Shown here piece after piece: positions 1 through 10,944 of a DNA stretch of 64,000 nucleotides (position 1 is the first letter of the stretch; each line of letters starts with the position of its first letter). A program made the translations under genes and the position numbers. The stretch is from Nemertoderma westbladi (Eukaryota > Xenacoelomorpha > Nemertodermatida > Nemertodermatidae): positions 1 through 64,000 of the forward strand of contig JAUCBJ010007021.1 in the NCBI GenBank assembly GCA_032718475.1, written 5' to 3'. Under the pieces are notes generated by a model, which was not told where the DNA came from, ran no database searches, and worked only from the letters and a program-made list of their open reading frames with translations.

Positions 1-998
1 TGACTTTGCGGAATCCGCTATAACTCGGCTAATATTAATCGTACGGGGACGAAAGTAACGCGGTTGGAAAGGGGAAGAGTGGTACTACCTTCGTATCGAA
101 TGGGGGTAAGATATTTATTAAAATTTCGGGTGGAAAAAAGGGGCCGTAAATTTCTACGTTTTTGTCCGTCTTTTTTCGAAATTTTATTTCCGAAATGTTT
201 AATTTGACAACGCGGGTAGGATTCCACTAATTCTTTTTTGAAACTCGTAGAAGACCATTGGGGCTACGTTCCTATCGAGTGGGGGTACAAAAAATATGTC
301 AACAATAGGGGCCAAAGAGGGCAAGAATATGTAAAATAGTTTTTATCGAATAATTTTTTATTTTTCACTTTAGTTGGTTAAGGTACATTTTATACAGTCA
401 ATATCGATACGGGGAATTCAAATATGCTATCGGTTTTGCTCCGCGGACGCTATTAAAAAAATGAGGGCCAAAAATAAAATTTCGCCCTTCAAACTTGCTT
501 CGCGGGAAATCGTCTAGCTCGAAAACTACTTAACTTACGGGAGATTTGTTTACACAGACTTATAGTGCGTTAAATTATCTATCTAACAGCGTTAGTTACA
601 GCGCATTAGCTTTTATACAACTGCTGCGGCAGACGATCGTGTGAAATAAAATATTTAAAAAAAGGGACGAAAATTTTTTTTTTTTTAATAAATCGCTACT
701 CTATGATAGTTTAGCTCTTTGCGCCAAAACTACCTGTAAAATGTAGCAAATTAACTCCGCTATCTTTTTTCTTAACATTTATAATTAAAATTACGAATTT
801 TAAGGGTCGAAAAATATCGCGTAATTTTGGCCCTTTTTTTCATTTTTTTTTGGGGCCAAAAATGACCCCCTCTCAAAAGATAGAAAAAAAAATTACGGCA
901 AAGAATATACAAATTTTATTGAATTTGGACCATCAGAACCGAAGTTAGAGCGATTTTAGTGAAAAAATAAAAAAAATTTTTTTACAAAAAAATAAGAA

Positions 999-1073
999 TG
1001 GTCAATATTGGATTTCGTACCCACGAACTTAGGTTTCATTAACATGATTGATAACCACTAGACTACGTGACCA
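999..1073 (-). pseudogene. tRNA-like segment in macrosatellite unit 1
   Basis: On the minus strand, complementary ends (TGGTCA and TGACCA) enclose 75 bases, the length of a tRNA. Near the 5' end is an A-box-like TAGTCTAGTGG followed by GTTATCA, resembling the D-arm of a eukaryotic tRNA-Val. A degraded B-box-like GGGTACGAAATCC lies towards the 3' end. The anticodon and T stems do not pair well, so this is probably a tRNA-derived relic or SINE head, not a working tRNA. Confidence 0.4.
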
Positions 1074-1900
1074 ATATAATTTGAAATTTTCGAGTGACTA
1101 TTTTTAAACATCAATAACTTCGGTTCTATTGGGCCGTTTGATCTGAATCTTTTTTCATTGGATAGAGGATAGATTGTAGTGTGGGAAATAGGATACAACT
1201 TGGGAAAAGACGCATGTGCACTTAGTGCAAAATGCACTTAAATAGTGGACATTTTTTCGATATTTCAAACACTATTATTTCCAGTTCTATTCATCGTAGA
1301 ATGTTATTACTTGGGTTAAAATGTAGTTTGGAGTGATTTCTAACTATAATCTTAACATTTGTTTATCTTTTTATGTCTATAAAGTGACTTAAAATGTCCA
1401 TGAATATGGTCCAAAATCGCAAATGTCGCGATTTATTAAATTGGATTTTTGACACTTTTAGCGACTGACACTTGATCATGCACCATCGTAGATCGGTAGA
1501 GAATAGACATAAGTGTGTTAAATAGGAACCACCTTTAGGATCCGCTAAAGTGCACTTGTGCAAATATGTGTGCAAATGTGCAATTTTTTTTAATAAGGTC
1601 AAATGGTGTATTATTGGGTTCTTTTCGTTGCAGATAATTTATTTTCATATTAATATGTTGTATGGACCTTACTGAGCGCATTAGGAGTATGTGTACAAAT
1701 AACCGGTCCTTATAAGGGTTCAATTGTATAAATTAATAATAAATAAGGTTGTAATATTCTAAAAACCAGTGTGATCTTAAATGAACTTTAAACAATAAAT
1801 AGTAGAGATCAGATAACAAATGGACCACACAATTTATTAAAAGACTCGCACCTCTTTGGACTTAATATATGGCTTCAATTTTATTCAACAGTAGATATTT

Positions 1901-1948
1901 GGGGGAAGTTAGATAAACTGCATTTATGCAGTGAATCTAACTTCCCCC
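1901..1948. other. Long perfect hairpin in unit 1
   Basis: GGGGGAAGTTAGAT pairs with ATCTAACTTCCCCC (14 bp). Inside it ACTGCAT pairs with ATGCAGT (7 bp), separated from the outer stem by two bases on each side. The structure could form a DNA cruciform or an RNA hairpin. Confidence 0.85.
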
Positions 1949-2455
1949 TTCATGATATAATATACCAAAGACACACTCTTTGGAGGACCTGTTGTTTACT
2001 ATGTAGACTTTGTTCAACCTAAACAACTTAAGTCAGATTAACAATATTATCCTGTAAAATTTCTAAGCAATGACTGGTATGAAAAATGCTGATCTTCGAA
2101 CTATGGTTCTGTAATTAAGTTTTATTACTTCAACTTTTATACGGATTTACCAGTGAAAGAAACCTAGAATCCATTATCACAATGTAACAGTATCAATAAC
2201 CATATCTATTCTATGTAGATCATAAGAGAGACATCCTTGATTCATATATTATAATTTCCGAGCTGAAATGTTTCGGTGACTATAACTTACAGGCTTCGTA
2301 TTATGTACAAACGACTGAGTAGTATATATTAATATTAATGGGTTACCGGTATATAGAACGAGTGTAGACTGGGAGCGAAAATATATTACATACAATTTCG
2401 AGTAATATAAAATTAACGAGTCCAGTTCGTCTCCCCTCGTGTAATTCGACGCATA

Positions 2456-2478
2456 CCCCCCCCCCCCCCCCCCCCCTC
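2456..2478. repeat. Poly-C tract (23 C)
   Basis: Uninterrupted run of C in unit 1, downstream of CGACGCATA. The equivalent run in unit 2 (5425-5446) has 22 C. Long homopolymers are prone to length error, so the counts are approximate. Confidence 0.9.
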
Positions 2479-2574
2479 CACACTTTTCCCTTTACCTCGT
2501 GGTCTTTCTTTAAGTATAACTTCATTTTGGGTCCACCTTGGTGGGAAGAAATATCTTTTAAAAACATTCAGTAA

Positions 2575-2606
2575 GGGCGGCGTCGAGTGAGGTGAATTCG
2601 CCGCCC
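2575..2606. other. GC-rich hairpin at the variable end of unit 1
   Basis: GGGCGGCG and CGCCGCCC form an 8-bp stem around a 16-base loop. The position corresponds to a differently built GC hairpin in unit 2. Confidence 0.65.
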
Positions 2607-3967
2607 CTCTAAAGGACGCAGTCTACATAGAGGACGCGTAGTTACTGCGAAAACGGTGTTCCCCCCCCATTCGACCTATTTCCAGCCGTACGATTTTCTC
2701 GATTTTTCGAGGGGGGACGCGTAATGCCAAAAAAATAAGATTCTTCAGAGCTTTTAGCGAATCTATCGTTTTGACGGACATGACGGACAATTTTCTGGTT
2801 TTTTTGTCTTTTTTTCACTAGGACTCTTAAAAAACCTCTATTTGACGCATCCATAGACACCGAGAATCGAAAGAGGGGGTCTAAATTAGACGTTTCCACA
2901 TCTTGGAATACCCCGCCTCCGGGCTTGTTTTCCGTCTATTGTCCGTCAAAGTTGAAAAAACGGACAAAATGACTTTGCGGAATCCGCTATAACTCGGCTA
3001 ATATTAATCGTACGGGGACGAAAGTAACGCGGTTGGAAAGGGGAAGAGTGGTACTACCTTCGTATCGAATGGGGGTAAGATATTTATTAAAATTTCGGGT
3101 GGAAAAAAGGGGCCGTAAATTTCTACGTTTTTGTCCGTCTTTTTTCGAAATTTTATTTCCGAAATGTTTAATTTGACAACGCGGGTAGGATTCCACTAAT
3201 TCTTTTTTGAAACTCGTAGAAGACCATTGGGGCTACGTTCCTATCGAGTGGGGGTACAAAAAATATGTCAACAATAGGGGCCAAAGAGGGCAAGAATATG
3301 TAAAATAGTTTTTATCGAATAATTTTTTATTTTTCACTTTAGTTGGTTAAGGTACATTTTATACAGTCAATATCGATACGGGGAATTCAAATATGCTATC
3401 GGTTTTGCTCCGCGGACGCTATTAAAAAAATGAGGGCCAAAAATAAAATTTCGCCCTTCAAACTTGCTTCGCGGGAAATCGTCTAGCTCGAAAACTACTT
3501 AACTTACGGGAGATTTGTTTACACAGACTTATAGTGCGTTAAATTATCTATCTAACAGCGTTAGTTACAGCGCATTAGCTTTTATACAACTGCTGCGGCA
3601 GACGATCGTGTGAAATAAAATATTTAAAAAAAGGGACGAAAATTTTTTTTTTTTTAATAAATCGCTACTCTATGATAGTTTAGCTCTTTGCGCCAAAACT
3701 ACCTGTAAAATGTAGCAAATTAACTCCGCTATCTTTTTTCTTAACATTTATAATTAAAATTACGAATTTTAAGGGTCGAAAAATATCGCGTAATTTTGGC
3801 CCTTTTTTTCATTTTTTTTTGGGGCCAAAAATGACCCCCTCTCAAAAGATAGAAAAAAAAATTACGGCAAAGAATATACAAATTTTATTGAATTTGGACC
3901 ATCAGAACCGAAGTTAGAGCGATTTTAGTGAAAAAATAAAAAAAAATTTTTTACAAAAAAATAAGAA

Positions 3968-4042
3968 TGGTCAATATTGGATTTCGTACCCACGAACTTA
4001 GGTTTCATTAACATGATTGATAACCACTAGACTACGTGACCA
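3968..4042 (-). pseudogene. tRNA-like segment in macrosatellite unit 2
   Basis: Same segment as in unit 1, with the same closing TGGTCA/TGACCA ends, A-box-like TAGTCTAGTGG and weakened B-box. It is part of the tandem unit rather than an independent insertion. Confidence 0.4.
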
Positions 4043-4869
4043 ATATAATTTGAAATTTTCGAGTGACTATTTTTAAACATCAATAACTTCGGTTCTATTG
4101 GGCCGTTTGATCTGAATCTTTTTTCATTGGATAGAGGATAGATTGTAGTGTGGGAAATAGGATACAACTTGGGAAAAGACGCATGTGCACTTAGTGCAAA
4201 ATGCACTTAAATAGTGGACATTTTTTCGATATTTCAAACACTATTATTTCCAGTTCTATTCATCGTAGAATGTTATTACTTGGGTTAAAATGTAGTTTGG
4301 AGTGATTTCTAACTATAATCTTAACATTTGTTTATCTTTTTATGTCTATAAAGTGACTTAAAATGTCCATGAATATGGTCCAAAATCGCAAATGTCGCGA
4401 TTTATTAAATTGGATTTTTGACACTTTTAGCGACTGACACTTGATCATGCACCATCGTAGATCGGTAGAGAATAGACATAAGTGTGTTAAATAGGAACCA
4501 CCTTTAGGATCCGCTAAAGTGCACTTGTGCAAATATGTGTGCAAATGTGCAATTTTTTTTAATAAGGTCAAATGGTGTATTATTGGGTTCTTTTCGTTGC
4601 AGATAATTTATTTTCATATTAATATGTTGTATGGACCTTACTGAGCGCATTAGGAGTATGTGTACAAATAACCGGTCCTTATAAGGGTTCAATTGTATAA
4701 ATTAATAATAAATAAGGTTGTAATATTCTAAAAACCAGTGTGATCTTAAATGAACTTTAAACAATAAATAGTAGAGATCAGATAACAAATGGACCACACA
4801 ATTTATTAAAAGACTCGCACCTCTTTGGACTTAATATATGGCTTCAATTTTATTCAACAGTAGATATTT

Positions 4870-4917
4870 GGGGGAAGTTAGATAAACTGCATTTATGCAG
4901 TGAATCTAACTTCCCCC
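4870..4917. other. Long perfect hairpin in unit 2
   Basis: Identical in sequence and structure to the hairpin of unit 1: a 14-bp outer stem and a 7-bp inner stem. Confidence 0.85.
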
Positions 4918-5545
4918 TTCATGATATAATATACCAAAGACACACTCTTTGGAGGACCTGTTGTTTACAATGTAGACTTTGTTCAACCTAAACAACTTAA
5001 GTCAGATTAACAATATTATCCTGTAAAATTTCTAAGCAATGACTGGTATGAAAAATGCTGATCTTCGAACTATGGTTCTGTAATTAAGTTTTATTACTTC
5101 AACTTTTATACGGATTTACCAGTGAAAGAAACCTAGAATCCATTATCACAATGTAACAGTATCAATAACCATATCTATTCTATGTAGATCATAAGAGAGA
5201 CATCCTTGATTCATATATTATAATTTCCGAGCTGAAATGTTTCGGTGACTATAACTTACAGGCTTCGTATTATGTACAAACGACTGAGTAGTATATATTA
5301 ATATTACTGGGTTACCGGTATATAGAACAAGTGTAGACTGGAAGCGAAAATATATTACATACAATTTCGAGTAATATAAAATTAACGAGTCCAGTTCGTC
5401 TCCCCTCGTGTAATTCGACGCATACCCCCCCCCCCCCCCCCCCCCCTCCACACTTTTTCCTTTACCTCGTGGTCTTTCTCTAAGTATAACTTCATTTTGG
5501 GTCCACCTTGGTGGGATAAATATTTCTCCATTTGACGCAACACCG

Positions 5546-5582
5546 CCGCGGCCGCTATGAGGGAGGTGAATACCGCGGCCGC
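5546..5582. other. GC-rich hairpin at the variable end of unit 2
   Basis: Two copies of CCGCGGCCGC lie 17 bases apart. Each contains the 8-bp palindrome GCGGCCGC, so they can pair with each other. The loop retains the GAGGTGAAT-like string also present in the unit 1 hairpin, although the arms are different. Confidence 0.65.
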
Positions 5583-6959
5583 TCCTAAAGCCGCAGGCCA
5601 TCGCTAACTATATAGGTTAACTTGGGATTCTGGGGGACTTTTCGATGAAGGAACTGACCAAATTTTTTTATTTTCTCACCAGGGGAGCGGCTCGGAATTC
5701 TAAGATATTAGCAACTCTAACATTATTAAATCTAACCCTTCGACGGACACGGCGGACAAAAAACCGTCATTTTTTCGACAATTTTAAAATTTTTTTGAAA
5801 GGCGCTCTACAGTGGCTCGAAAAAACCCTAGGTTATTGCTTAGCCGACGCCGGGATACGATAGAAGGGATTAATTAGTGAATTCGTTTTTTTTTTCAAAA
5901 AAGATTACCACGCCTTTTTTCCGAAAATGTCCGTCAAAGTTGAAAAAACGGACAAAATGACTTTGCGGGATCCGCTATAACTCGGCTAATATTAATCGTA
6001 CGGGGACGAAAGTAACGCGGTTGGAAAGGGGAAGAGTGGTACTACCTTCGTATCGAATGGGGGTAAGATATTTATTAAAATTTCGGGTGGAAAAAGGGGC
6101 TGTAAATTTGTACGTTTTTGTCCGTCTTTTTTGGAAAACTTATTTCCGAAATGTTTAATTCGACAACGCGGGTAGGAATCCACTAATTCTTTTATGAAAC
6201 TCGTAGAAGACCATTGGGGCTACGTTCCTATCGAATGGGGGTACAAAAAATATGTCGGCAATAGGGGCCAAAAAGGGCCAGAATTTGTAAAGTAGTTTTT
6301 ATCGAATAATTTTTTATTTTTAACTTTAGTTGGTTAAGGTACATTCTATACAGTCAATATCCATACGGGGAATTCAAATATGCTATCGGTTTTGCTCCAA
6401 GGATGATATTAAAAAAATGAGGGCCAAAATTATAATTTCGCGCTTCAAACTTGCTTCGCGGGAAATCGTCTAGCTCGAAAACTACTTAACTTACGGGAGA
6501 TTTGTTTACACAGACTTATAGTGCGTTAAATTATCTATCTAACAGCGTTAATCACAGCGCCGGAGGTATTATAAAACTGGAGCGGCAGGCGATCGTGTGA
6601 AATATAATATTTATAAAAAGGGACGAAAAATTTTTTTTTTTAACAAATCGCTATTCCATTATAATTTAGCGTATTGCGCCAAAAGTACCTGTAAAAAGTA
6701 TCAAATTAACTCCGCTATCTTTTATCTTAACATATATAATTAAAATTACGAATTTTAAGGGTCGAAATATATCGCGTTATTTTGGCCCTTTTTTTTAATT
6801 TTTTTGGGGCCAAAAATAACCCCTTCTCAAAAGATTAAGAAAAAAATTACGGCAAAGAATATACCAATTTTATTGAATTTGGACCACCAGAACCGAAGTT
6901 AGAGCGATTTTAGTGAAAAAATAAAAATAATTTTTTTTGCAAAAAAATTAAGAATGGTC

Positions 6960-7034
6960 AGGTCAATATTGGATTTCGAACCCGCGAACTTAGGTTTCAT
7001 TAACGTGATTGATAACCACTAGACTATGTGACCA
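6960..7034 (-). pseudogene. tRNA-like segment in macrosatellite unit 3
   Basis: In this older unit the B-box is better preserved (GGGTTCGAAATCC), and the A-box TAGTCTAGTGG is intact. A small duplication of 'ggtca' sits at one end. The better B-box in the diverged copy suggests the ancestral segment resembled a tRNA more closely than copies 1 and 2 now do. Confidence 0.42.
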
Positions 7035-7893
7035 AGAGAATTTGAAATTTTCGAGGACTATTTTTAAACATAAATAACTTCGGTTCTACAGGGCCGTTTA
7101 ATCTGAAACTTTTTTCATTGGATAGAGAATAGATTGTAGTGTGTGAAATAGGATAAAACTTGGGAAAAGACTTATGTGCACTTAGTGCAAAATGCACTTA
7201 AATAGTGAACATTTTTTCGATATTTCAAACACTATTATTTCCAGTTCTATTCATCGTAGAATGTTATTTTTTGGATTAAAATGTAGTTTGGAATGATTTC
7301 TAACTATAATCGTAACATTTGTTTAACTTTTTATGTCTAGAAAGTGACTTAAAATGTCCATGAATATGGTCCAAAATCGCAAATCCAGATTTATTAAAAT
7401 GGATTTTTGACACTTTTAGCGACTGACACTTGATCATACACCATCGTAGATCGGTAGAGGATAAACATAAGTTTGTTAAATAAGAGCCACCATTACGATC
7501 TGCTAAAGTGCATTTGTACAAATAAGTGTGCAAAAGTGCAAATTTTTTAATAAGGTCAAATTATATAGTATTGGGTTATTTTCTTTGCAGATACTTTATT
7601 TTCATATTAATATGTTGTTTGAACCTTACTGAGCGCATTAGGGGATATGCGTACAAATAACCGGCCCTTATGAGGCTTCGACTTCGATTGGGTAAATTAA
7701 TAAAACATAATGTTGTATAGTATAATATTCTAAAAACCAGTGTGATATTAAATGCACTTAAAACAATAAATAGAGATCAAACAACAATTGGACCACACAA
7801 TTAAAAACTCGCACAATTTTGTACTTATTATATCGCTTCAAATTAATTCAACAGTGGATATTTGGGGGAAGGGGGAAGTTACAGTGTGCATTC

Positions 7894-7942
7894 GGGGGAA
7901 GTTTGGTGAACTGCATTTATGCAGTGAATCCAAACTTCCCCC
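7894..7942. other. Long hairpin in unit 3 with compensatory changes
   Basis: GGGGGAAGTTTGG pairs with CCAAACTTCCCCC (13 bp) around the same inner ACTGCAT/ATGCAGT stem. Relative to units 1 and 2, stem positions 11 and 13 have changed on both arms (A-T to T-A, and A-T to G-C), so pairing is retained. A partial extra copy of the GGGGGAAG arm lies just upstream, near 7864-7880. Confidence 0.85.
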
Positions 7943-8560
7943 TTTGATATATCATATACTTAAGACATGCTAGGGTGACGGGGAAATATTTGTTACTGTC
8001 ACACTTTGCTTCCATTTATCCTATCCTTTATTATTACCCCAGTCAGATAAGAGATAATAAATCAGTAAATACTAAACTAAACTGTCTTTCATGCAAACAA
8101 ATTTCTAACTAAAGACGGGTGAATGACCATGACCATGGAAATAATTTTAAATATAATTGTATATCAACTATTTGGGGAGGCTTCCAAGTTAAACCCGAAA
8201 ACAATTATTTTGTTACATAGTAAATAACGTTGTATGTTCTTCTTCCTCTCACAATAAAATATAAATGAAATATCTCAGATCGCTATGCCCTGTAACATTT
8301 CACAACCAAAATATTTAAGTGTGAAAAGTGTAGGCCTACCACACTCCGCCCAAATAACCGCAAACGCATAGCCAACAAATTTAACAAAAGGTTACATACA
8401 TGTTGGGTTCATGACGAGATGAGTGAAAATTGAGCGCGTAATATAAAGTAAAAAATTAAGAGTCGGGCTGGCTCTCCTCCACTTTCTTACCCAATGGAAA
8501 TGTTGTTGTAATAATCTAATATTGGGGCGGCTTTCTCTCGGTCGAGGTTCTACAGTATAT

Positions 8561-8568
8561 TATAAATA
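8561..8568 (+). promoter_or_regulatory. Possible TATA box for the receptor kinase gene
   Basis: TATAAATA lies about 65 bases upstream of the chosen ATG. The region is AT-rich, so a chance match is quite possible. An upstream non-coding exon cannot be excluded. Confidence 0.22.
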
Positions 8569-8633
8569 TACATTAGTTTTACAGTATATGGTATTGCCTT
8601 TATGCACATAATTAACAATTTTTATCATTGTTA

Positions 8634-9694
8634 ATGTTACGTCTACTATATTTGATATATTTGAGCATTTATCTCTCAACCCCGATTGTTCATCTATTTG
8701 CCATCGATATATCTGAGCCAGTACGTCTAGATGAACGTTCGGTGCGAATAACATGTTCCTTACGAGAAAAACTGAAAGCGAATGAAACGGCAGAATTCCA
8801 CTGGACACAACGCTATGGGGAACCAATCAACAATGGAGAGCGTATGAAAGTGGTTAACAAGGAAACTCGATCGAAACTGATCATCAAGTACGCTCTGCAA
8901 GTAAGGTTACACACGTCCTGGGTAACAGGTACCTATACATGTCATGTCACTATTGGCAATGAGACAGTTTCTGCTTCCACCCAGTATTGGTCGCACTGTG
9001 ATGTGAATGCCACGGTAGACCCACTGTGCACCGATGTTCTTCAGTTTCAGCCATTGCATCTCCTCAGCTCGTTCCATGGGTTGCAACTCCAAAATGCAGA
9101 TCGCATTACGGAAGCATTGCGACTATGGCACACCGATATGGCGCCCAACATTGTGCCTGAATGCCTACCATATGCGCGATTCGTGTACTGCATGGACGTG
9201 TACCGGCCATGCACCCAACTCGAGACCCCTCGACCGCTATGCAAGGAGTCATGTCGGATGATTCGTGATATTCACTGTAAGTACGAATACTGGGAGTGGT
9301 CCTTAGGTACTGCTGGTTGTGATGATGACTATTATGGCAATGACAACGACTACTATGGTAACGAAAACAATGATTACGAGGAATTGGAATCCGAAGACCA
9401 CCCGGAATGCATAAACATACCTACTTTCCCTACGCCTATAGAAGCAGCAGTAACAATAACAAGCCAAAATGTTGCAACACCTTTCCGAAACCGAACCAAC
9501 TATAAGTTGCTCTGCTCTATACTTGGAGGCACTGCAGGGTTTGCTGTTACTTTAGCCTTAGTGTCCATTCTGGTATATATTTATCGTAAGCACAACGCCC
9601 GTATCGAGCGAGTGCATAGCGTGTTCTACCAGCCACCAAAGACTCCTCGTGAAATATCAGCGCAGTTGACAGAAGTTCACTGGGATTCCATCAG
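8634..9694 (+). CDS. Receptor tyrosine kinase, exon 1 (signal, Ig, Frizzled-type CRD, TM)
   Basis: Extracellular and membrane part of a single-pass receptor tyrosine kinase of the ROR/MuSK type. The first ATG of the open frame is followed by a hydrophobic signal peptide (about residues 1-23). An Ig domain follows, with Cys41, Trp57 and Cys103 in GTYTC. A cysteine-rich domain at about 118-235 matches the Frizzled/MuSK/ROR pattern, including a CLPYARFVYC stretch and LCKESC. A transmembrane helix lies at about 290-315, then a short juxtamembrane tail. The exon ends AG|GTACCC in phase 2, which joins correctly to the exon at 10945. No kringle domain, which ROR receptors have, is visible. An acidic Tyr-rich insert with two copies of NDYYGN interrupts the end of the CRD. 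Joined product: 658 aa. Confidence 0.85.
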
Positions 9695-9944
9695 GTACCC
9701 AATAAAAGTTTACTGAAAATTTATTTTTTTCAACTACTTTATTCAAAAAATTAATTATTTATATAATTTATCATGGATCCGATGAATTTTACACCCATAT
9801 TTCTCTATGGCTGTACTGCCAAGATTTATAGTTAGTGTGTATAATTAATCATAGTGGCAATGATAGTATGGTTAATACACATATACTATCCTTTCATTGG
9901 AGCGAGTGGTTGAAGTCGGCCATGAACACTGAATAGTTGGATTG

Positions 9945-10880
9945 TACACAGTGCCATTCTGTGCTGCATTGCAGCTGCACATTGAAATGCTATGCTGGCT
10001 TAGCAAAAATATTTTTGCAACCACCGCAATTGGCATGCTCAAATGCAGTGTGCATTAAGAAAGCTATGTTGGTTTATCACCAAAGTTGCACTGGCACCAG
10101 CTACGCGAGATTATCCGCATCTTCAATGCCAGTGTCCTTTAATTAAGAGGCGTCTCAAGAAAGTCATGGGCTGTCCACCATGCTTATTTTATCCAGGAGG
10201 CTGCCAAAGCGCCAAAGCGCAAGATTGTGCACAGGCTGGTCCTCATGGCGAAAGTGGAGACGGCTTTTTTCAAGTGTCAACCTTGGGGGGACCAGAGACA
10301 CGTTATATATATATATATATATATAGCTATTATATATATAGCGTTATACCAGATACATGTTATTGTTATATACAGTAGTGTCTCGTTGGATATGTGTGCA
10401 TTCTACTTGACACAGTGAACCCGATGTAGCATTCTTTTGTATGTGTCGTACAGAAGGTCCTCTCCATGATTCCAGGTAACAGAAGTCGGCCACATGCTCA
10501 AGCATGCCTTACGATCAGACATTTCCTGATGACTTTCGAAGTTAACTGTCAAGATTGTGGCCTGCTTAACATAAATAATGAAAAAAAAGTTAACAAAAAG
10601 ACCAACACTAGTAGCAGGATCCGTTGGGCTACCTCTAGTGATTCTGAGAGTACTCCTAAGTCATCAGCAAAGTCTAGATCAGTTAGGTACTTGGAAGGAT
10701 TTCCTCGACTTCTGGAGTCAGTACCGGTAGGTGGTGTTATCATCACCCCAACGTCATTGTGATGATCTAAGGACATGCGTAGAACATAGTGAACAGAGAA
10801 CAATAATGAATAAGAATGGTGAAAGTATGTCAACCTGGTAGACTCCTCATAACACTTCGAATGGCTCCATTCTAGAGTAA
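9945..10880 (-). mobile_element. Decayed LINE fragment in the kinase intron
   Basis: Minus-strand relic of the same non-LTR family as the copy at 24846-26276. Shared stretches include the RT region around the LTDLDFADD motif (near 10650-10720) and the 3' end near 9955-10180, both recognisable at DNA level. The middle is deleted, and an AT microsatellite lies at about 10302-10345. No intact protein remains. Confidence 0.75.
10302..10345. repeat. (TA)n microsatellite
   Basis: Runs of TA dinucleotides broken by 'gctat', inside the decayed LINE of the kinase intron. Confidence 0.85.
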
Positions 10881-10944
10881 CAAAAAGTGAGTAACCTACC
10901 AAATTTAAAATCAGGATTTTATTGTGTTATATTTTTTTTTTCAG

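Larger units (their letters stand above)
1..2969. repeat. Macrosatellite unit 1 (~2.97 kb)
   Basis: The sequence from base 1 recurs at 2970 nearly unchanged for about 2.5 kb and again, diverged, at 5958, so this is a tandem array of ~3-kb units. Each body is AT-rich with no credible gene; its short ORFs are simply copied with the unit. Landmarks in order are a tRNA-like segment, a long hairpin, a poly-C run and a GC-rich hairpin. The last ~400 bases differ strongly from the matching part of unit 2, while the rest is almost identical, which suggests local replacement or conversion. The first base lies inside or at the start of a unit, so the array may continue leftwards. Confidence 0.9.
2970..5957. 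repeat. Macrosatellite unit 2 (~2.99 kb)
   Basis: Second copy, nearly identical to unit 1 up to about 5510. The only differences seen there are scattered substitutions and small length changes in A/T and C runs. From ~5515 to ~5930 it departs from unit 1 and carries a different GC-rich hairpin, then the two converge again at a shared segment rich in 'acggac' just before the next unit starts. No gene is supported. Confidence 0.9.
5958..8150. repeat. Macrosatellite unit 3, diverged and partial
   Basis: Third copy in the same orientation, with many substitutions and small indels relative to units 1 and 2. Clear similarity runs to about 7960 and fades by roughly 8150. Its tRNA-like and hairpin landmarks are kept. 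The higher divergence suggests it is an older edge unit, while units 1 and 2 were homogenised recently. The stretch from 8150 to the kinase gene at 8634 shows nothing recognisable apart from a possible TATA box. Confidence 0.8.

Noticed and set aside
999-1073. Functional tRNA-Val gene
   Set aside because: Anticodon and T stems do not pair and the B-box is degraded in two of three copies.
18-5601. Short ORFs repeated in the macrosatellite (e.g. 69, 79 and 62 residues)
   Set aside because: They recur only because the unit is duplicated; unit 3 breaks or alters them and no domain is recognisable.
9034-9261. ORFs overlapping the kinase exon on both strands
   Set aside because: Shadow frames of the Ig/CRD coding sequence.
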